Source: Mediterranea massiliensis
GTDB lineage: Bacteria > Bacteroidota > Bacteroidia > Bacteroidales > Bacteroidaceae
Direction of reading: 5' to 3'
DNA: 64,000 bases
Assembly: GCA_015060685.1 (NCBI GenBank)
Contig: SUXZ01000002.1
Span: 1-64,000 of the forward strand
Part shown: positions 40,234 to 50,237 of the stretch, piece after piece
Position numbering within the stretch: position 1 is the stretch's first letter
How the letters are laid out: every line of letters begins with the position of its first letter
Notes under the pieces: generated by a model
Seen by the model: only the letters and a program-made list of their open reading frames with translations
Databases searched by the model: none
What the model was told of the DNA's origin: nothing
Translations under genes and position numbers: made by a program

Positions 40234-41181
40234 ATGTACAAACAACTAACCTCAGAGCAAAGGTACAGAATCTCTGTGTTATTACAAAAGAAGTGTACGA
40301 AAAAGGAGATAGCACAGGCTATCGGAGTGAGTAATTCGACTGTTACGCGTGAGTTGCAACGCAATCCCAGTCCGCGTGGTGTGTATAAATGGGAGAAGGC
40401 TCATCGTAAGGCAAAGAAGCGCAGGCATCAGGCCCCAGGCAACCGTTCCATAAAGCCGTTTGTGCGTGATATGGCAATAAACTTGCTGGTGCAAAAGCAA
40501 TGGTCACCGGAACAAATATCTGGTTATCTTGCAAAGAGGGGATACAAGATTTCTCACGAGACCATCTATGCCATCATCAGAAAGGACAAGTACGAGAACA
40601 GAGGCAGCCTTTATAAGCATTGCAGGCATCGCTTGAAGCATCGGCGCAGTCCTGTCGGGAAGAAAACTATAATACCAGACCGTGTTAGCATACACCAACG
40701 TCCAAAGGAAGCTGATGGAAAACGTTTCGGGGACTTTGAGATGGATACCATCATAGGGTGTAACAATCAAGGTGCTATACTGACATTGGTTGAGAGAAGC
40801 ACAAACATGCTGTTCATGAAGAAATAAAAAAACGGGAAGGATGCCAGCGAACTTGCGCAAGCGGCAATATGCTTGCTTGCTCCATATAAAGGACGGATAA
40901 AGACCATAACGACAGACAATGGAAAAGAGTTTAGTAAACACAAGGTTATAGCAAGCGGATTGGATACTACTATATATTTTACAGATCCATATTCATCATG
41001 GCAAAAAGGAGCCATTGAGAATGCAAATGGGCTTGTTAGGCAATATATCCCCAAATCATCACCAATAAAACATTTGGAGGATAAGGATATTGATAAAATT
41101 ACAACGAAAATAAATACAAGACCGAGAAAAAACCTCGATTATTCAACACCAAATGAAGAGTTTTACAATAATCTGTTGTAA
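40234..41181 (+). pseudogene. IS30 transposase interrupted by one in-frame TAA (40825-40827)
   Basis: ORFs 40228-40827 and 40873-41181 are in the same frame; reading through gives MLFMKK*KNGKDASELAQAAICLLAPYKGRIKTITTDNGKEFSKH. Confidence 0.88.
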
Positions 41182-41403
41182 ATTTGCACTTGCTTGTTGA
41201 ATTTGCCGTTGGTTTTAAGTTCATTGGTTGCAAAGTTAGTTTTTTTTCTTTTTCTAATACATAATGTGTAGTGAATAGATTCTCTGTTTTTGTTCAATAG
41301 TCCACCACTATTACGCGATTGTCCACCTTGCGGGTTGGGAAATAAACGTATATTTGCAAAAAATGAACAATTACTTATAATATAAACTCTAAAAAACATT
41401 TTT

Positions 41404-43383
41404 ATGAAAAAAATCACAGGATTGATGGCTACGCTGGCTCTGTCTGCCGGAATGACATTGCAGGCACAAACCAATCAGATGGTGGTAAATGCCAAAAAGG
41501 TTGGCGCAGAGATTCAGCCTACCATGTATGGATTGTTCTTTGAGGACATTAATTATGCTGCCGATGGCGGTTTGTATGCAGAATTGGTAAAGAACCGTTC
41601 GTTCGAATTCCCTCAAAACTTGATGGGATGGAAAACCTTCGGTGATGTAAAATTGAAGGACGATGGTCCGTTTGATAAAAATCCGCATTATGTACGCTTA
41701 AGCGACCCTAAACATGCTCATAAACGTACCGGTTTGGAAAACGAAGGCTTTTTCGGAATGGGTATTAAACAAGGTGAAGAGTATCGTTTTTCTGTATGGG
41801 CACGAACTCCGGAAAACGGACAACCAGCACAAATTCGTGTTGAATTGGTTGATACCAAATCGATGGGAGAGAATCATGCTTTTGCTATGGCGCAAGTAAC
41901 CGTTGATTCTAAAGAATGGAAAAAGTATCAAGTAGTGATGAAAGCTACTCAAACCAATCCGAAGGCAATTCTTCGTATCTTCCTTGAAGGAACAAATGCT
42001 GTTGATTTAGAGCACGTATCACTCTTCCCTGTTGATACTTGGAAAGGTCGCGAAAATGGCTTGCGTAAGGATTTGGTGCAACTCCTGGCCGACTTGAAGC
42101 CTGGTATTTTCCGCTTTCCTGGTGGATGTATCGTAGAAGGTACTGATTTGGAAAGCCGTTATCAATGGAAAAACTCAGTAGGCCCTGTTGAGAATCGTCC
42201 ATTGAACGAAAATCGTTGGCACTATACCTTCCCACACCGTTTCTATCCAGATTATTATCAAAGTTATGGCCTGGGATTCTATGAATTCTTCTTGCTTTCT
42301 GAGGAAATTGGCGCAGAACCTCTTCCTGTCTTAAGTTGTGGATTGGCATGCCAGTTCCAAAACGAGGATATGCATGCCCATGTTGCCGTAGAAGATTTGG
42401 ATCCATACATACAAGATGCACTCGACTTGATAGAGTTCGCCAATGGCGATGTAACAACCAAATGGGGTAAGTTGCGTGCAGAGATGGGACATCCCGAACC
42501 ATTTAATATGAAGTTCATCGGTATCGGTAATGAACAATGGGGTCCTGAATATCCTGAGCGCTTGGAACCGTTTATTAAAGCAATCCGTGCCGCATATCCT
42601 GATATGAAGATTGTTGGTAGCTCTGGTCCGAATTCGGAAGGCGATCAATTTGACTATTTGTGGCCAGAAATGAAACGACTGAAAGCAGATTTGGTTGACG
42701 AACACTTCTATCGCCCAGAAAGCTGGTTCTTGGCTCAAGGTGCCCGCTATGATAACTACGATCGCAAGGGTCCGAAGGTGTTTGCCGGTGAATATGCTTG
42801 CCATGGACGTGGCAAGAAGTGGAACCATTTCAATGCTGCATTGCTTGAAGCTGCTTTCATGACTACTATCGAACGTAATGCCGATATTGTACACATGGCT
42901 ACTTATGCTCCTTTGTTTGCACACGTTGAGGGTTGGCAATGGAGACCAGACATGATTTGGTTTGATAATATGACTTCGTTCCGCACTTGTAGCTATTATG
43001 TTCAACAACTCTATTCAACTTACAAAGGAACTAATGCGTTGAAGATGACAATGGATGGTAAGAACATTACAGGTGCAGAAGGACAAAATGGACTTTTTGC
43101 AAGTGCGGTTCTTGATAAGGATAACAACCAATATATTGTAAAGGTAATCAATGTATCGGAAACAGCCCAACCTTTGAACATCAAGTTCGATGGTATGAAG
43201 AAAAAAGAGAACTTGACTGCTGGCCGTGTAATTAAATTGCAAACAGATGACGTCTTGAAAGAGAATAGCATTGAAAATCCCAACCTGATTGCGCCTAAAG
43301 AATCAGTGATTGAGGTGAATGGCAAAGAACTGAAAACAACTATTGAGCCACAAACATTTGCAGTTTATATATTGAAAAAATAA
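41404..43383 (+). CDS. Alpha-L-arabinofuranosidase, GH51, with CBM-like insert
   Basis: YGLFFEDINYAADGGLYAELVKNRSFEFP, FRFPGGCIVEGTDLESRYQWKNSVGP, FIGIGNEQWGPEY. Confidence 0.93.
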   Translation: MKKITGLMATLALSAGMTLQAQTNQMVVNAKKVGAEIQPTMYGLFFEDINYAADGGLYAELVKNRSFEFPQNLMGWKTFGDVKLKDDGPFDKNPHYVRLSDPKHAHKRTGLENEGFFGMGIKQGEEYRFSVWARTPENGQPAQIRVELVDTKSMGENHAFAMAQVTVDSKEWKKYQVVMKATQTNPKAILRIFLEGTNAVDLEHVSLFPVDTWKGRENGLRKDLVQLLADLKPGIFRFPGGCIVEGTDLESRYQWKNSVGPVENRPLNENRWHYTFPHRFYPDYYQSYGLGFYEFFLLSEEIGAEPLPVLSCGLACQFQNEDMHAHVAVEDLDPYIQDALDLIEFANGDVTTKWGKLRAEMGHPEPFNMKFIGIGNEQWGPEYPERLEPFIKAIRAAYPDMKIVGSSGPNSEGDQFDYLWPEMKRLKADLVDEHFYRPESWFLAQGARYDNYDRKGPKVFAGEYACHGRGKKWNHFNAALLEAAFMTTIERNADIVHMATYAPLFAHVEGWQWRPDMIWFDNMTSFRTCSYYVQQLYSTYKGTNALKMTMDGKNITGAEGQNGLFASAVLDKDNNQYIVKVINVSETAQPLNIKFDGMKKKENLTAGRVIKLQTDDVLKENSIENPNLIAPKESVIEVNGKELKTTIEPQTFAVYILKK

Positions 43384-43405
43384 CCCTTTCTTTTTAACTT
43401 GACCT

Positions 43406-44374
43406 ATGACTATAAAATCAATGTTCTTATCATTTGTAGCGGCTACATCAGTAGCCGTTGCAAATGTTTATGCACAAGACACAACATTCGTGGCGCAAGG
43501 AAATCCAATCATTACCTATAAATATACAGCCGATCCGGGGGCGATGGTACACGATGGACGTGTGTATATTTATGCTGGACATGATGAATGTCCACCTCCT
43601 CATCAGCATTATGTATTGAATGAATGGCTGGTATTTTCCTCTAACGATATGAAGACTTGGACAGAGCATCCGGTTCCTTTGAAAGCCAAAGATTTCAAAT
43701 GGGCAAAGGGAGAAGCTTGGGCAAGCCAAGTGATTGAACGTAACGGCAAATTCTATTGGTATGTAACTGTAGAACATGCAACTATTCCAGGGAAATCAAT
43801 TGGTGTCGCCGTGGCGGATAATCCGTTAGGACCTTTTAAAGATGCACGTGGAGCGGCTTTGGTTACCAATAATATGACAACGGAATATACACGAATAAGT
43901 TGGGATGATATTGATCCTACAGTGTATATTGATGACGATGGCCAAGCTTATTTGTATTGGGGCAATACACAATGCTATTATGCAAAACTTAAAGATAATA
44001 TGATAGAATTGGATGGCCCCATTGTTCCCGTAAATCTTCCACGTTATACAGAGGCTCCATGGATTCATAAGCATAATGGTTGGTATTACTTGTCGTATGC
44101 TTCAGAGTTCCCGGAAAAGATTCGTTATGCCATGAGCCGTAGTATTACTGGCCCTTGGGAGTATAAAGGTATTTTGAATGAGATTGCTGGTGCATCTAAT
44201 ACGAATCATCAGTCAATTATCGAATTTAAGGGCGAATGGTATTTTATCTATCACAATGGTGGTATTAATCCGGATGGTTGTGGATATCGTCGTTCGGTTT
44301 GCATTGATCGTTTATACTATAATCCCGATGGTACACTGAAACGTGTTCAAATGACTACAGAAGGCGTTCAATAA
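43406..44374 (+). CDS. Glycoside hydrolase family 43
   Basis: Signal peptide; TADPGAMVHDGRVYIYAGHDE, IDPTVYIDDDGQAYLYWGN, TEAPWIHKHNGWYYLSYA. Confidence 0.92.
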   Translation: MTIKSMFLSFVAATSVAVANVYAQDTTFVAQGNPIITYKYTADPGAMVHDGRVYIYAGHDECPPPHQHYVLNEWLVFSSNDMKTWTEHPVPLKAKDFKWAKGEAWASQVIERNGKFYWYVTVEHATIPGKSIGVAVADNPLGPFKDARGAALVTNNMTTEYTRISWDDIDPTVYIDDDGQAYLYWGNTQCYYAKLKDNMIELDGPIVPVNLPRYTEAPWIHKHNGWYYLSYASEFPEKIRYAMSRSITGPWEYKGILNEIAGASNTNHQSIIEFKGEWYFIYHNGGINPDGCGYRRSVCIDRLYYNPDGTLKRVQMTTEGVQ

Positions 44375-44390
44375 GGATTAAGTTGTAATA

Positions 44391-44426
44391 AATGAAAATA
44401 GCCTCCAATCGGGGGCTATTTTCATT
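44391..44426. terminator. Bidirectional terminator between GH43 and galK
   Basis: AATGAAAATAGCC...GGCTATTTTCATT. Confidence 0.8.
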
Positions 44427-44447
44427 ATATTATTAATAAGATGTAGA

Positions 44448-45602
44448 TTATGCTAACTTGCGTGCGCCATCTCCAATGACAACGTCGTATACTTTTGGTG
44501 AACGGCCAAATTTTGCTTTAAAGCGTTCTTTAACAGTAGTAATAAACGTTTCGTAAAGTTCGTTTTTTACCAGATTGATGGTGCAGCCGCCAAATCCGCC
44601 TCCCATTACGCGTGAACCTGTAACCCCACAATCGAAGGCTATATCGTTCAAGAAGTCAAGTTCTTCACAACTTACTTCGTAAAGTTTGCTCATACCGTAG
44701 TGTGTCTCGTACATCTTTTGTCCCACGGTTTCATAATCTCCTTTTGTCAAGGCGTCGCAAACATCGAGTACGCGTTGAATTTCATCAATTACATATTCGG
44801 CGCGTTTGTAGTCTTCCTCGCAAACTTCGTTTTTTACGGCCTCTAACATTTGCATGGTGCAATCGCGTAATAATTCGACTTCAGGATGATTCTTCTTGAT
44901 GGCAGCAACAACATTCTCGCAACTTTGACGGCGTTTGTTGTATGCAGATGAGGCGAGTTCGTGCTTGACAACAGAATCAACCAACACTAAACGATAGCCT
45001 TGCGGATTGAATGGGAAGTATTGGTATTCTAACGAACGGCAGTCTAAGCGGATGAGGCTACCTTCTTTGCCGAATATAGATGCGAATTGATCCATGATGC
45101 CGCATTTTACACCGCAATAGTTGTGTTCGGTTGCTTGTCCAACTTTGGCCAATTCAAATTTATCTATCTTGTTTCCGCCGAATAAATCGTTAAGAGCGTA
45201 AGCGTATGTGCTTTCCAATGCTGCTGAAGATGACATCCCGGCTCCTAAGGGTACGTCGCCGGCAAATGCTGTGTTGAATCCTTTTACATCTACTCCTCGC
45301 TTGATCATTTCTCGGCATACACCGAATATATAGCGTGCCCAACTTGTGCGTGGAGCATCTTCTTCGTTGAGACCAAATTCTACATAATCTTTTAAGTCAA
45401 TAGAGTAAGCTTTTACTTTGTCTGTACCATTTGGCTTTATTTCGGCAATCATGCCTTTGTCTACTGCACCTGGGAATACAAATCCTCCATTATAATCGGT
45501 GTGCTCGCCGATAAGATTGATTCTGCCTGGTGATGTGTATATGGCTCCTGTTGTGCCGTCGAAGTGCTTGATGAAACGACTTCTTACGTGTTCTATGTCC
45601 AT
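44448..45602 (-). CDS. galK: Galactokinase
   Basis: PGRINLIGEHTDYNGGFVFPGAV, GDVPLGAGMSSSAALE, VMGGGFGGCTINLV. Confidence 0.96.
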   Translation of the reverse strand: MDIEHVRSRFIKHFDGTTGAIYTSPGRINLIGEHTDYNGGFVFPGAVDKGMIAEIKPNGTDKVKAYSIDLKDYVEFGLNEEDAPRTSWARYIFGVCREMIKRGVDVKGFNTAFAGDVPLGAGMSSSAALESTYAYALNDLFGGNKIDKFELAKVGQATEHNYCGVKCGIMDQFASIFGKEGSLIRLDCRSLEYQYFPFNPQGYRLVLVDSVVKHELASSAYNKRRQSCENVVAAIKKNHPEVELLRDCTMQMLEAVKNEVCEEDYKRAEYVIDEIQRVLDVCDALTKGDYETVGQKMYETHYGMSKLYEVSCEELDFLNDIAFDCGVTGSRVMGGGFGGCTINLVKNELYETFITTVKERFKAKFGRSPKVYDVVIGDGARKLA

Positions 45603-45637
45603 GATTCTAAAGGTTTATGGTTTATACTTATATTTAT

Positions 45638-46912
45638 TTAGTCCACAGGAATATCTTTGTTGACATTCTTGCATCCGATTATACTATAGAAAAGAATGTA
45701 TCCTAACATTGCGATAACCAACCAATAACTTGTTATGTGGGTTGTAGCTTTAGCGATGAAATCTTGCAATAACGGCATGATGCCACCGCCAACCACCATT
45801 GTCATAAATAGGCCAGAGGCTGCTTCTGTGTATTTTCCTAAGCCTTCTACGGACAAGTTGAAGATGCCTCCCCACATGATAGACATGAATAGTCCAACTG
45901 CAACAAGGAAGAAACATTTTGCAGGTATGGGATTGCCTTTGAAATTGATTGCTACTGATTCGGGTAGGAATATGGCAATCAATACTAATACGATGGCGGT
46001 AGATGATACGATTATCATTTGTATGCGGGTGGAAATCTTGCCGCTGATAGCACTACTGCATGCACGGCCAATCATCATGATTCCCCAATATGCAGCAGCA
46101 AAGGAGCCTCCAATAGCAGCCGAACCTACAAATCCCATGTTGCTGATGTAGAAGTTCAGTTGCGCAGGTATGCCTACTTCCGAGCCTACATAACAGAATA
46201 TGGCTATGATGCCTAAAAGGCAATGGCGGAAAGCCAATGGGCTTCGCTCGTACTTAATTTGTTTGTTTGCACGAGGTTCGGGAATATCAACCCGCAAAAT
46301 GATGATGAGTGAAATGACAAATACGGCTATGCCGATGAATAGCAACGGAGCTACGTCGCTCATGCTTGTCTTGGCAGTTACTGTACCAACCAACAAACCT
46401 GCTAATAGCGGAGTTGATGTGCCTGTTAGTGAATTCAGTGTACCACCAATTTGGATAAGTTGGTTACCTTTGTTTCCGCTTCCACCCAGTATGTTCAGCA
46501 TAGGGTTTACAACGGTGTTCAGCATGCAAACGCAGAAACCGCAGATGAATGCACCTAATAAATAGATGATTAGGTTCAAGGCAATGGGCTGGCTGTTGTA
46601 GGTGAACACTTGTGTGCCTGCACCGACTAAGCTTGACAGGTATTGAACGGAAAGACCTATGATACCGGTAATCAGCGCAATGACGGCTGTCTTTTTATAC
46701 CCAATCTTTACCAACATCTTTCCTGCAGGGATACCCATAAAAAGGTAGGCAGCGAAATTCATCATGTTTCCCAACATGCCTGCCCATTCGTATTTGTTTT
46801 CCCAAATAGTACCGAAAGGCGCAGCCATGTTGGTAACAAAAGAAATCATTGCAAAGATGAAACACATGGTAATGATGGCTATCAGATTACCTTTATTTTT
46901 AGTTTGTGTCAT
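45638..46912 (-). CDS. MFS sugar transporter (FucP/GluP-like)
   Basis: 12-TM MFS protein between galK and galM. Confidence 0.85.
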   Translation of the reverse strand: MTQTKNKGNLIAIITMCFIFAMISFVTNMAAPFGTIWENKYEWAGMLGNMMNFAAYLFMGIPAGKMLVKIGYKKTAVIALITGIIGLSVQYLSSLVGAGTQVFTYNSQPIALNLIIYLLGAFICGFCVCMLNTVVNPMLNILGGSGNKGNQLIQIGGTLNSLTGTSTPLLAGLLVGTVTAKTSMSDVAPLLFIGIAVFVISLIIILRVDIPEPRANKQIKYERSPLAFRHCLLGIIAIFCYVGSEVGIPAQLNFYISNMGFVGSAAIGGSFAAAYWGIMMIGRACSSAISGKISTRIQMIIVSSTAIVLVLIAIFLPESVAINFKGNPIPAKCFFLVAVGLFMSIMWGGIFNLSVEGLGKYTEAASGLFMTMVVGGGIMPLLQDFIAKATTHITSYWLVIAMLGYILFYSIIGCKNVNKDIPVD

Positions 46913-46945
46913 AATTGCAAAATTGTTAGGTTAAAGTATAATTTT

Positions 46946-48043
46946 TTATTCTTCTACATCAAATTTATAGATGGTAATTTGCTGATATTCATCTTCGGGT
47001 AGTAATACAGCAGATGGGAAGTGTGCTTTGTTCGGTGTGTCGGGGAAGCATTGAGCCTCGAAACAAATGCCGCTTCGTTTGGGGAATGTAGTGCCATGCG
47101 CACCTGTAAATCCGTTCAAGAAATTGCCTGTATATAGTTGCAAGCCTGTTTCTGTTGTGTAAACTTCCATGATTCGTCCTGTTTTAGGATCTGAGCAGGT
47201 GGCTGCTAATGAAAGTTCGCCGGCTTCTTCTTTGTTCAAGATGTAGCAATGGTCGTATCCTGAACCATTGATTAGCTGTTGGTGTTTCTCTTCAATTCGT
47301 TCGCCAACAGTATGTGGGGTGAGGAAATCGAGCGGTGTGCCTTTTACCTTAAGTATCTCTCCGGTAGGGATGCTGACTTCGTCGATAGGAGTGTAGTGGT
47401 CGGCATTGATGGTTACTACGTTGTCCAAAATAGTTGGAGTAGGAGTGGAGATGCCTGCCAAATTGATGAATGCATGGTTGGTGAGGTTTACGATAGTTGC
47501 CTTGTTGGTAGTGGCGCGATACTCAATGACTAATGCATTTACATCTTCTTCCAAACGATATGTCATTTCTACCTCCAGTTCGCCGGGGAAACCTTCTTCG
47601 CCGTCGGCAGAAGTGTAGTTGAATGTGATGGTCGATTCGTCTGGTTGAACTGCATCCCATACTCTTCTGTGAAATCCTGTTGGGCCTCCATGAAGGGAGT
47701 TTGGACCATTGTTGGTAGCTAATGTGTGCTCTTCGCCATATAGTTTGAATTTGCCGTTAGCAATGCGGTTGCCGTAGCGTCCGATGGTAACACTTAAGTA
47801 TTGTTCGGGGCTATTGATTACGTTGTCGATGCTGTCGTGGCCTAATAATACATTGGCATATTTGCCGTCTTTATCGGGCACCATGATAGAGAGGAGGGCA
47901 CATCCGTAATTGGTAACGGCAACTTCCATTCCTAAATTGTTTTTTAGGATGTACAAATCGGTTTTCTTACCTTCAATTTCTTTTTGAAAATCTTTTCTGC
48001 ACAAACCAGAAAGGTTTTGCTCGGTGTTTGCTATGCTACTCAT
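46946..48043 (-). CDS. galM: Aldose 1-epimerase
   Basis: LLGHDSIDNVINSPEQYLSVTIGRYGNRIANGKFKL, TNHAFINLAG. Confidence 0.94.
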   Translation of the reverse strand: MSSIANTEQNLSGLCRKDFQKEIEGKKTDLYILKNNLGMEVAVTNYGCALLSIMVPDKDGKYANVLLGHDSIDNVINSPEQYLSVTIGRYGNRIANGKFKLYGEEHTLATNNGPNSLHGGPTGFHRRVWDAVQPDESTITFNYTSADGEEGFPGELEVEMTYRLEEDVNALVIEYRATTNKATIVNLTNHAFINLAGISTPTPTILDNVVTINADHYTPIDEVSIPTGEILKVKGTPLDFLTPHTVGERIEEKHQQLINGSGYDHCYILNKEEAGELSLAATCSDPKTGRIMEVYTTETGLQLYTGNFLNGFTGAHGTTFPKRSGICFEAQCFPDTPNKAHFPSAVLLPEDEYQQITIYKFDVEE

Positions 48044-48217
48044 GATACTTTGTTTTTTGAATTTTTTGCAAATAAACTAAATATGTTTTGTTTTACAAAG
48101 TAAAAATGAAGAAAACTAATGAACTTTTCTCTTTATTTGCTGTTTGTAACTTGTCTTTTCTTTGATTATTTTTTAGTAAATTTGCACCCGAAATAATAAA
48201 TCGTAATTTAAAATCTA

Positions 48218-49189
48218 ATGTATCCGATAAAATTTAAACCTGTTTTGAAGCAAACAATTTGGGGAGGTGATAAAATAATTCCTTTTAAGCATCTGGACGA
48301 ATCTCTCTCTAATGTTGGTGAAAGTTGGGAAATCTCTGCTGTTGAAGGTAGTGAATCTGTTGTTGCTAATGGTGCGGATGAGGGGCTTACTTTGCCTGAG
48401 ATGGTGAGGAAATACAAGGCCGATTTGGTGGGAGAGTCCAATTATACCCGGTTTGGGAACGATTTTCCTTTGTTGATAAAATTTATTGATGCTAAACTCG
48501 ATTTGTCAGTACAGGTTCATCCAACCGATGAGTTGGCACGTAAACGCCATAATGCTTTCGGTAAAAATGAAATGTGGTATGTAGTTGGTGCGGACAAGGG
48601 GGCGAAACTTATATCTGGATTCTCGAAAGAGATTACGCCGAGGCAATATAAAGATATGGTATATGATGGTAGCTTTATGGATGCATTGCGAAGTTGTGAA
48701 ATAGCTTCAGGGGATGTTTTCTATGTTCCTGCGGGTAGGGTTCATGCCATTGGTGCAGGTGCGTTTGTTGCTGAAATTCAGCAGACTTCAGATATAACCT
48801 ACCGAATATATGACTATAACCGTAAAGATGCCAACGGCAAATCAAGGGAATTGCATACCAGTTTGGCGTACGAAGCGATAGACTTTCAAGATGTGGAAGA
48901 TGATCCTCGTACGCAATACGAACATTTGCAGAATGAACCTGTAGAGGTGATTGCAAGTCCATATTTTACGACTTCTGTCTATGACATGACCGAAGAAATC
49001 ACTTGTGATTACTCCGAACTTGATTCTTTCGTGATATTTATATGTGTAGAGGGCTCGTGTTCCTTAAATGATAATGAAGGTAATAAAATAGGTATGCAAG
49101 CAGGTGAAACAATATTGTTTCCGGCTACAACTCAGGAAATCACAATAGTTCCTGATAGTCATGTCAAGTTGCTGGAAACTTATGTTTGA
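48218..49189 (+). CDS. manA: Mannose-6-phosphate isomerase, class I type
   Basis: FKPVLKQTIWGGDKI, LDLSVQVHPTDELARKRHNAFGKNEMWYV, VPAGRVHAIGAGAFVAEIQQTSDITYRIYDY. Confidence 0.94.
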   Translation: MYPIKFKPVLKQTIWGGDKIIPFKHLDESLSNVGESWEISAVEGSESVVANGADEGLTLPEMVRKYKADLVGESNYTRFGNDFPLLIKFIDAKLDLSVQVHPTDELARKRHNAFGKNEMWYVVGADKGAKLISGFSKEITPRQYKDMVYDGSFMDALRSCEIASGDVFYVPAGRVHAIGAGAFVAEIQQTSDITYRIYDYNRKDANGKSRELHTSLAYEAIDFQDVEDDPRTQYEHLQNEPVEVIASPYFTTSVYDMTEEITCDYSELDSFVIFICVEGSCSLNDNEGNKIGMQAGETILFPATTQEITIVPDSHVKLLETYV

Positions 49190-49284
49190 TATAGGTTTTT
49201 CTCTTGTCTTGTTGTTTAAGAGCATAATTATGTTTATCTTTGCGTCGTAAAACAGATAGAGTATTATTAATTAAATTTGATAAA

Positions 49285-49791
49285 ATGAAGAAATTAGCTT
49301 TTATTGGAATCGGATTGTGTGTAGTTTGTATGTTGTCATCTTGCAAATCAAGTGAAAGTGCATATAAAAAAGCTTATGAGCAAGCCAAGCAACAAGAATT
49401 GGCTGAGCCGCAAACAGAAACACCTGTTGTGACAAACACTGCTATAACAGAACAGACAGAAGCGAAAGTTGTTGAAAGTGCTCCTGTTGCAGTTCGTCAA
49501 GAGCGCGTAACCGTTGTAACCGGTGATGGCTTGAAGGATTTCAGCGTTGTATGTGGTAGCTTTGGCGTTAAGGCTAATGCAGATGCGTTGAAAGAACAAT
49601 TGGCTGCTGAGGGCTATAAGACTTTAGTAGTAGAAAATACTGAGGCTCCTGCAGGTGCAGCTAAGTATCGTGTGATTGTAGGTACATTCGATGATCGTGC
49701 TTCTGCAGCCGCTGCTCGTGATGCGTTTAAGGCTAAATATCCTAATCGTTCTGATTTCCAGAGCGCTTGGTTGCTTTATCGCATTAAGTAA
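49285..49791 (+). CDS. SPOR-domain lipoprotein
   Basis: Lipobox CMLSSC; DFSVVCGSFGVKANADALKEQLAAEGY...YRVIVGTF. Confidence 0.85.
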   Translation: MKKLAFIGIGLCVVCMLSSCKSSESAYKKAYEQAKQQELAEPQTETPVVTNTAITEQTEAKVVESAPVAVRQERVTVVTGDGLKDFSVVCGSFGVKANADALKEQLAAEGYKTLVVENTEAPAGAAKYRVIVGTFDDRASAAAARDAFKAKYPNRSDFQSAWLLYRIK

Positions 49792-49928
49792 TATTTGAAG
49801 TTGTTTATAATCACCTTTGCCCAGTGTACGCATTGGGCTAAGGTGATTTCTTTGGTAAGAATGTTTTATATGGAAGTGCTTATATAAAGCGCTTTTTCTT
49901 TTTTGCTATAGGCTTGTTGAATTTAGCG

Positions 49929-49961
49929 TTAAGAGAAATAATATTTTTCCTTAAGGGAATT
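49929..49961. repeat. Degenerate pair of TTAAGRG units with 22-bp spacing
   Basis: TTAAGAG at 49929 and TTAAGGG at 49951. Confidence 0.55.
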
Positions 49962-50237
49962 TTTATTTTGTGTTTGGTCGTTATTGAATAGAAAAGTAAA
50001 ATTACTGAACTTTTGTGAACTGTATCAGGTGTGTTTGCAGGTGAAATGCCTTGTTTCTTGCAAATGGCGTAAGTAAAATCCTAAAATCTCTGTTTGTATT
50101 GTGATTTTTGTCGCCTTTTGTTTTCTTTTTCTATGATTATTGGTAAAATTGTAATAAAATTCGCATTTTTTTTTAAAAACACTTTGCGGGTAAATAAAAA
50201 CTCTGTAATTTTGCACCAAATTACGCGTTAAAAACGA

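Larger units (their letters stand above)
40160..41202 (+). mobile_element. IS30-family insertion sequence
   Basis: Terminal inverted repeats ATTCAACAAGCAA (40160-40172) and TTGCTTGTTGAAT (41190-41202) flanking an IS30-type transposase. Confidence 0.8.

Noticed and set aside
40825-40827. Programmed readthrough or frameshift at the IS30 stop codon
   Set aside because: Both halves are in the same frame and no known IS30 transposase uses stop readthrough; a simple nonsense mutation is more economical.
38763-48043. The two aldose 1-epimerase genes as a recent duplication
   Set aside because: They differ clearly (lipoprotein versus cytosolic N-terminus) and each sits in its own sugar operon, so they look like old paralogues.
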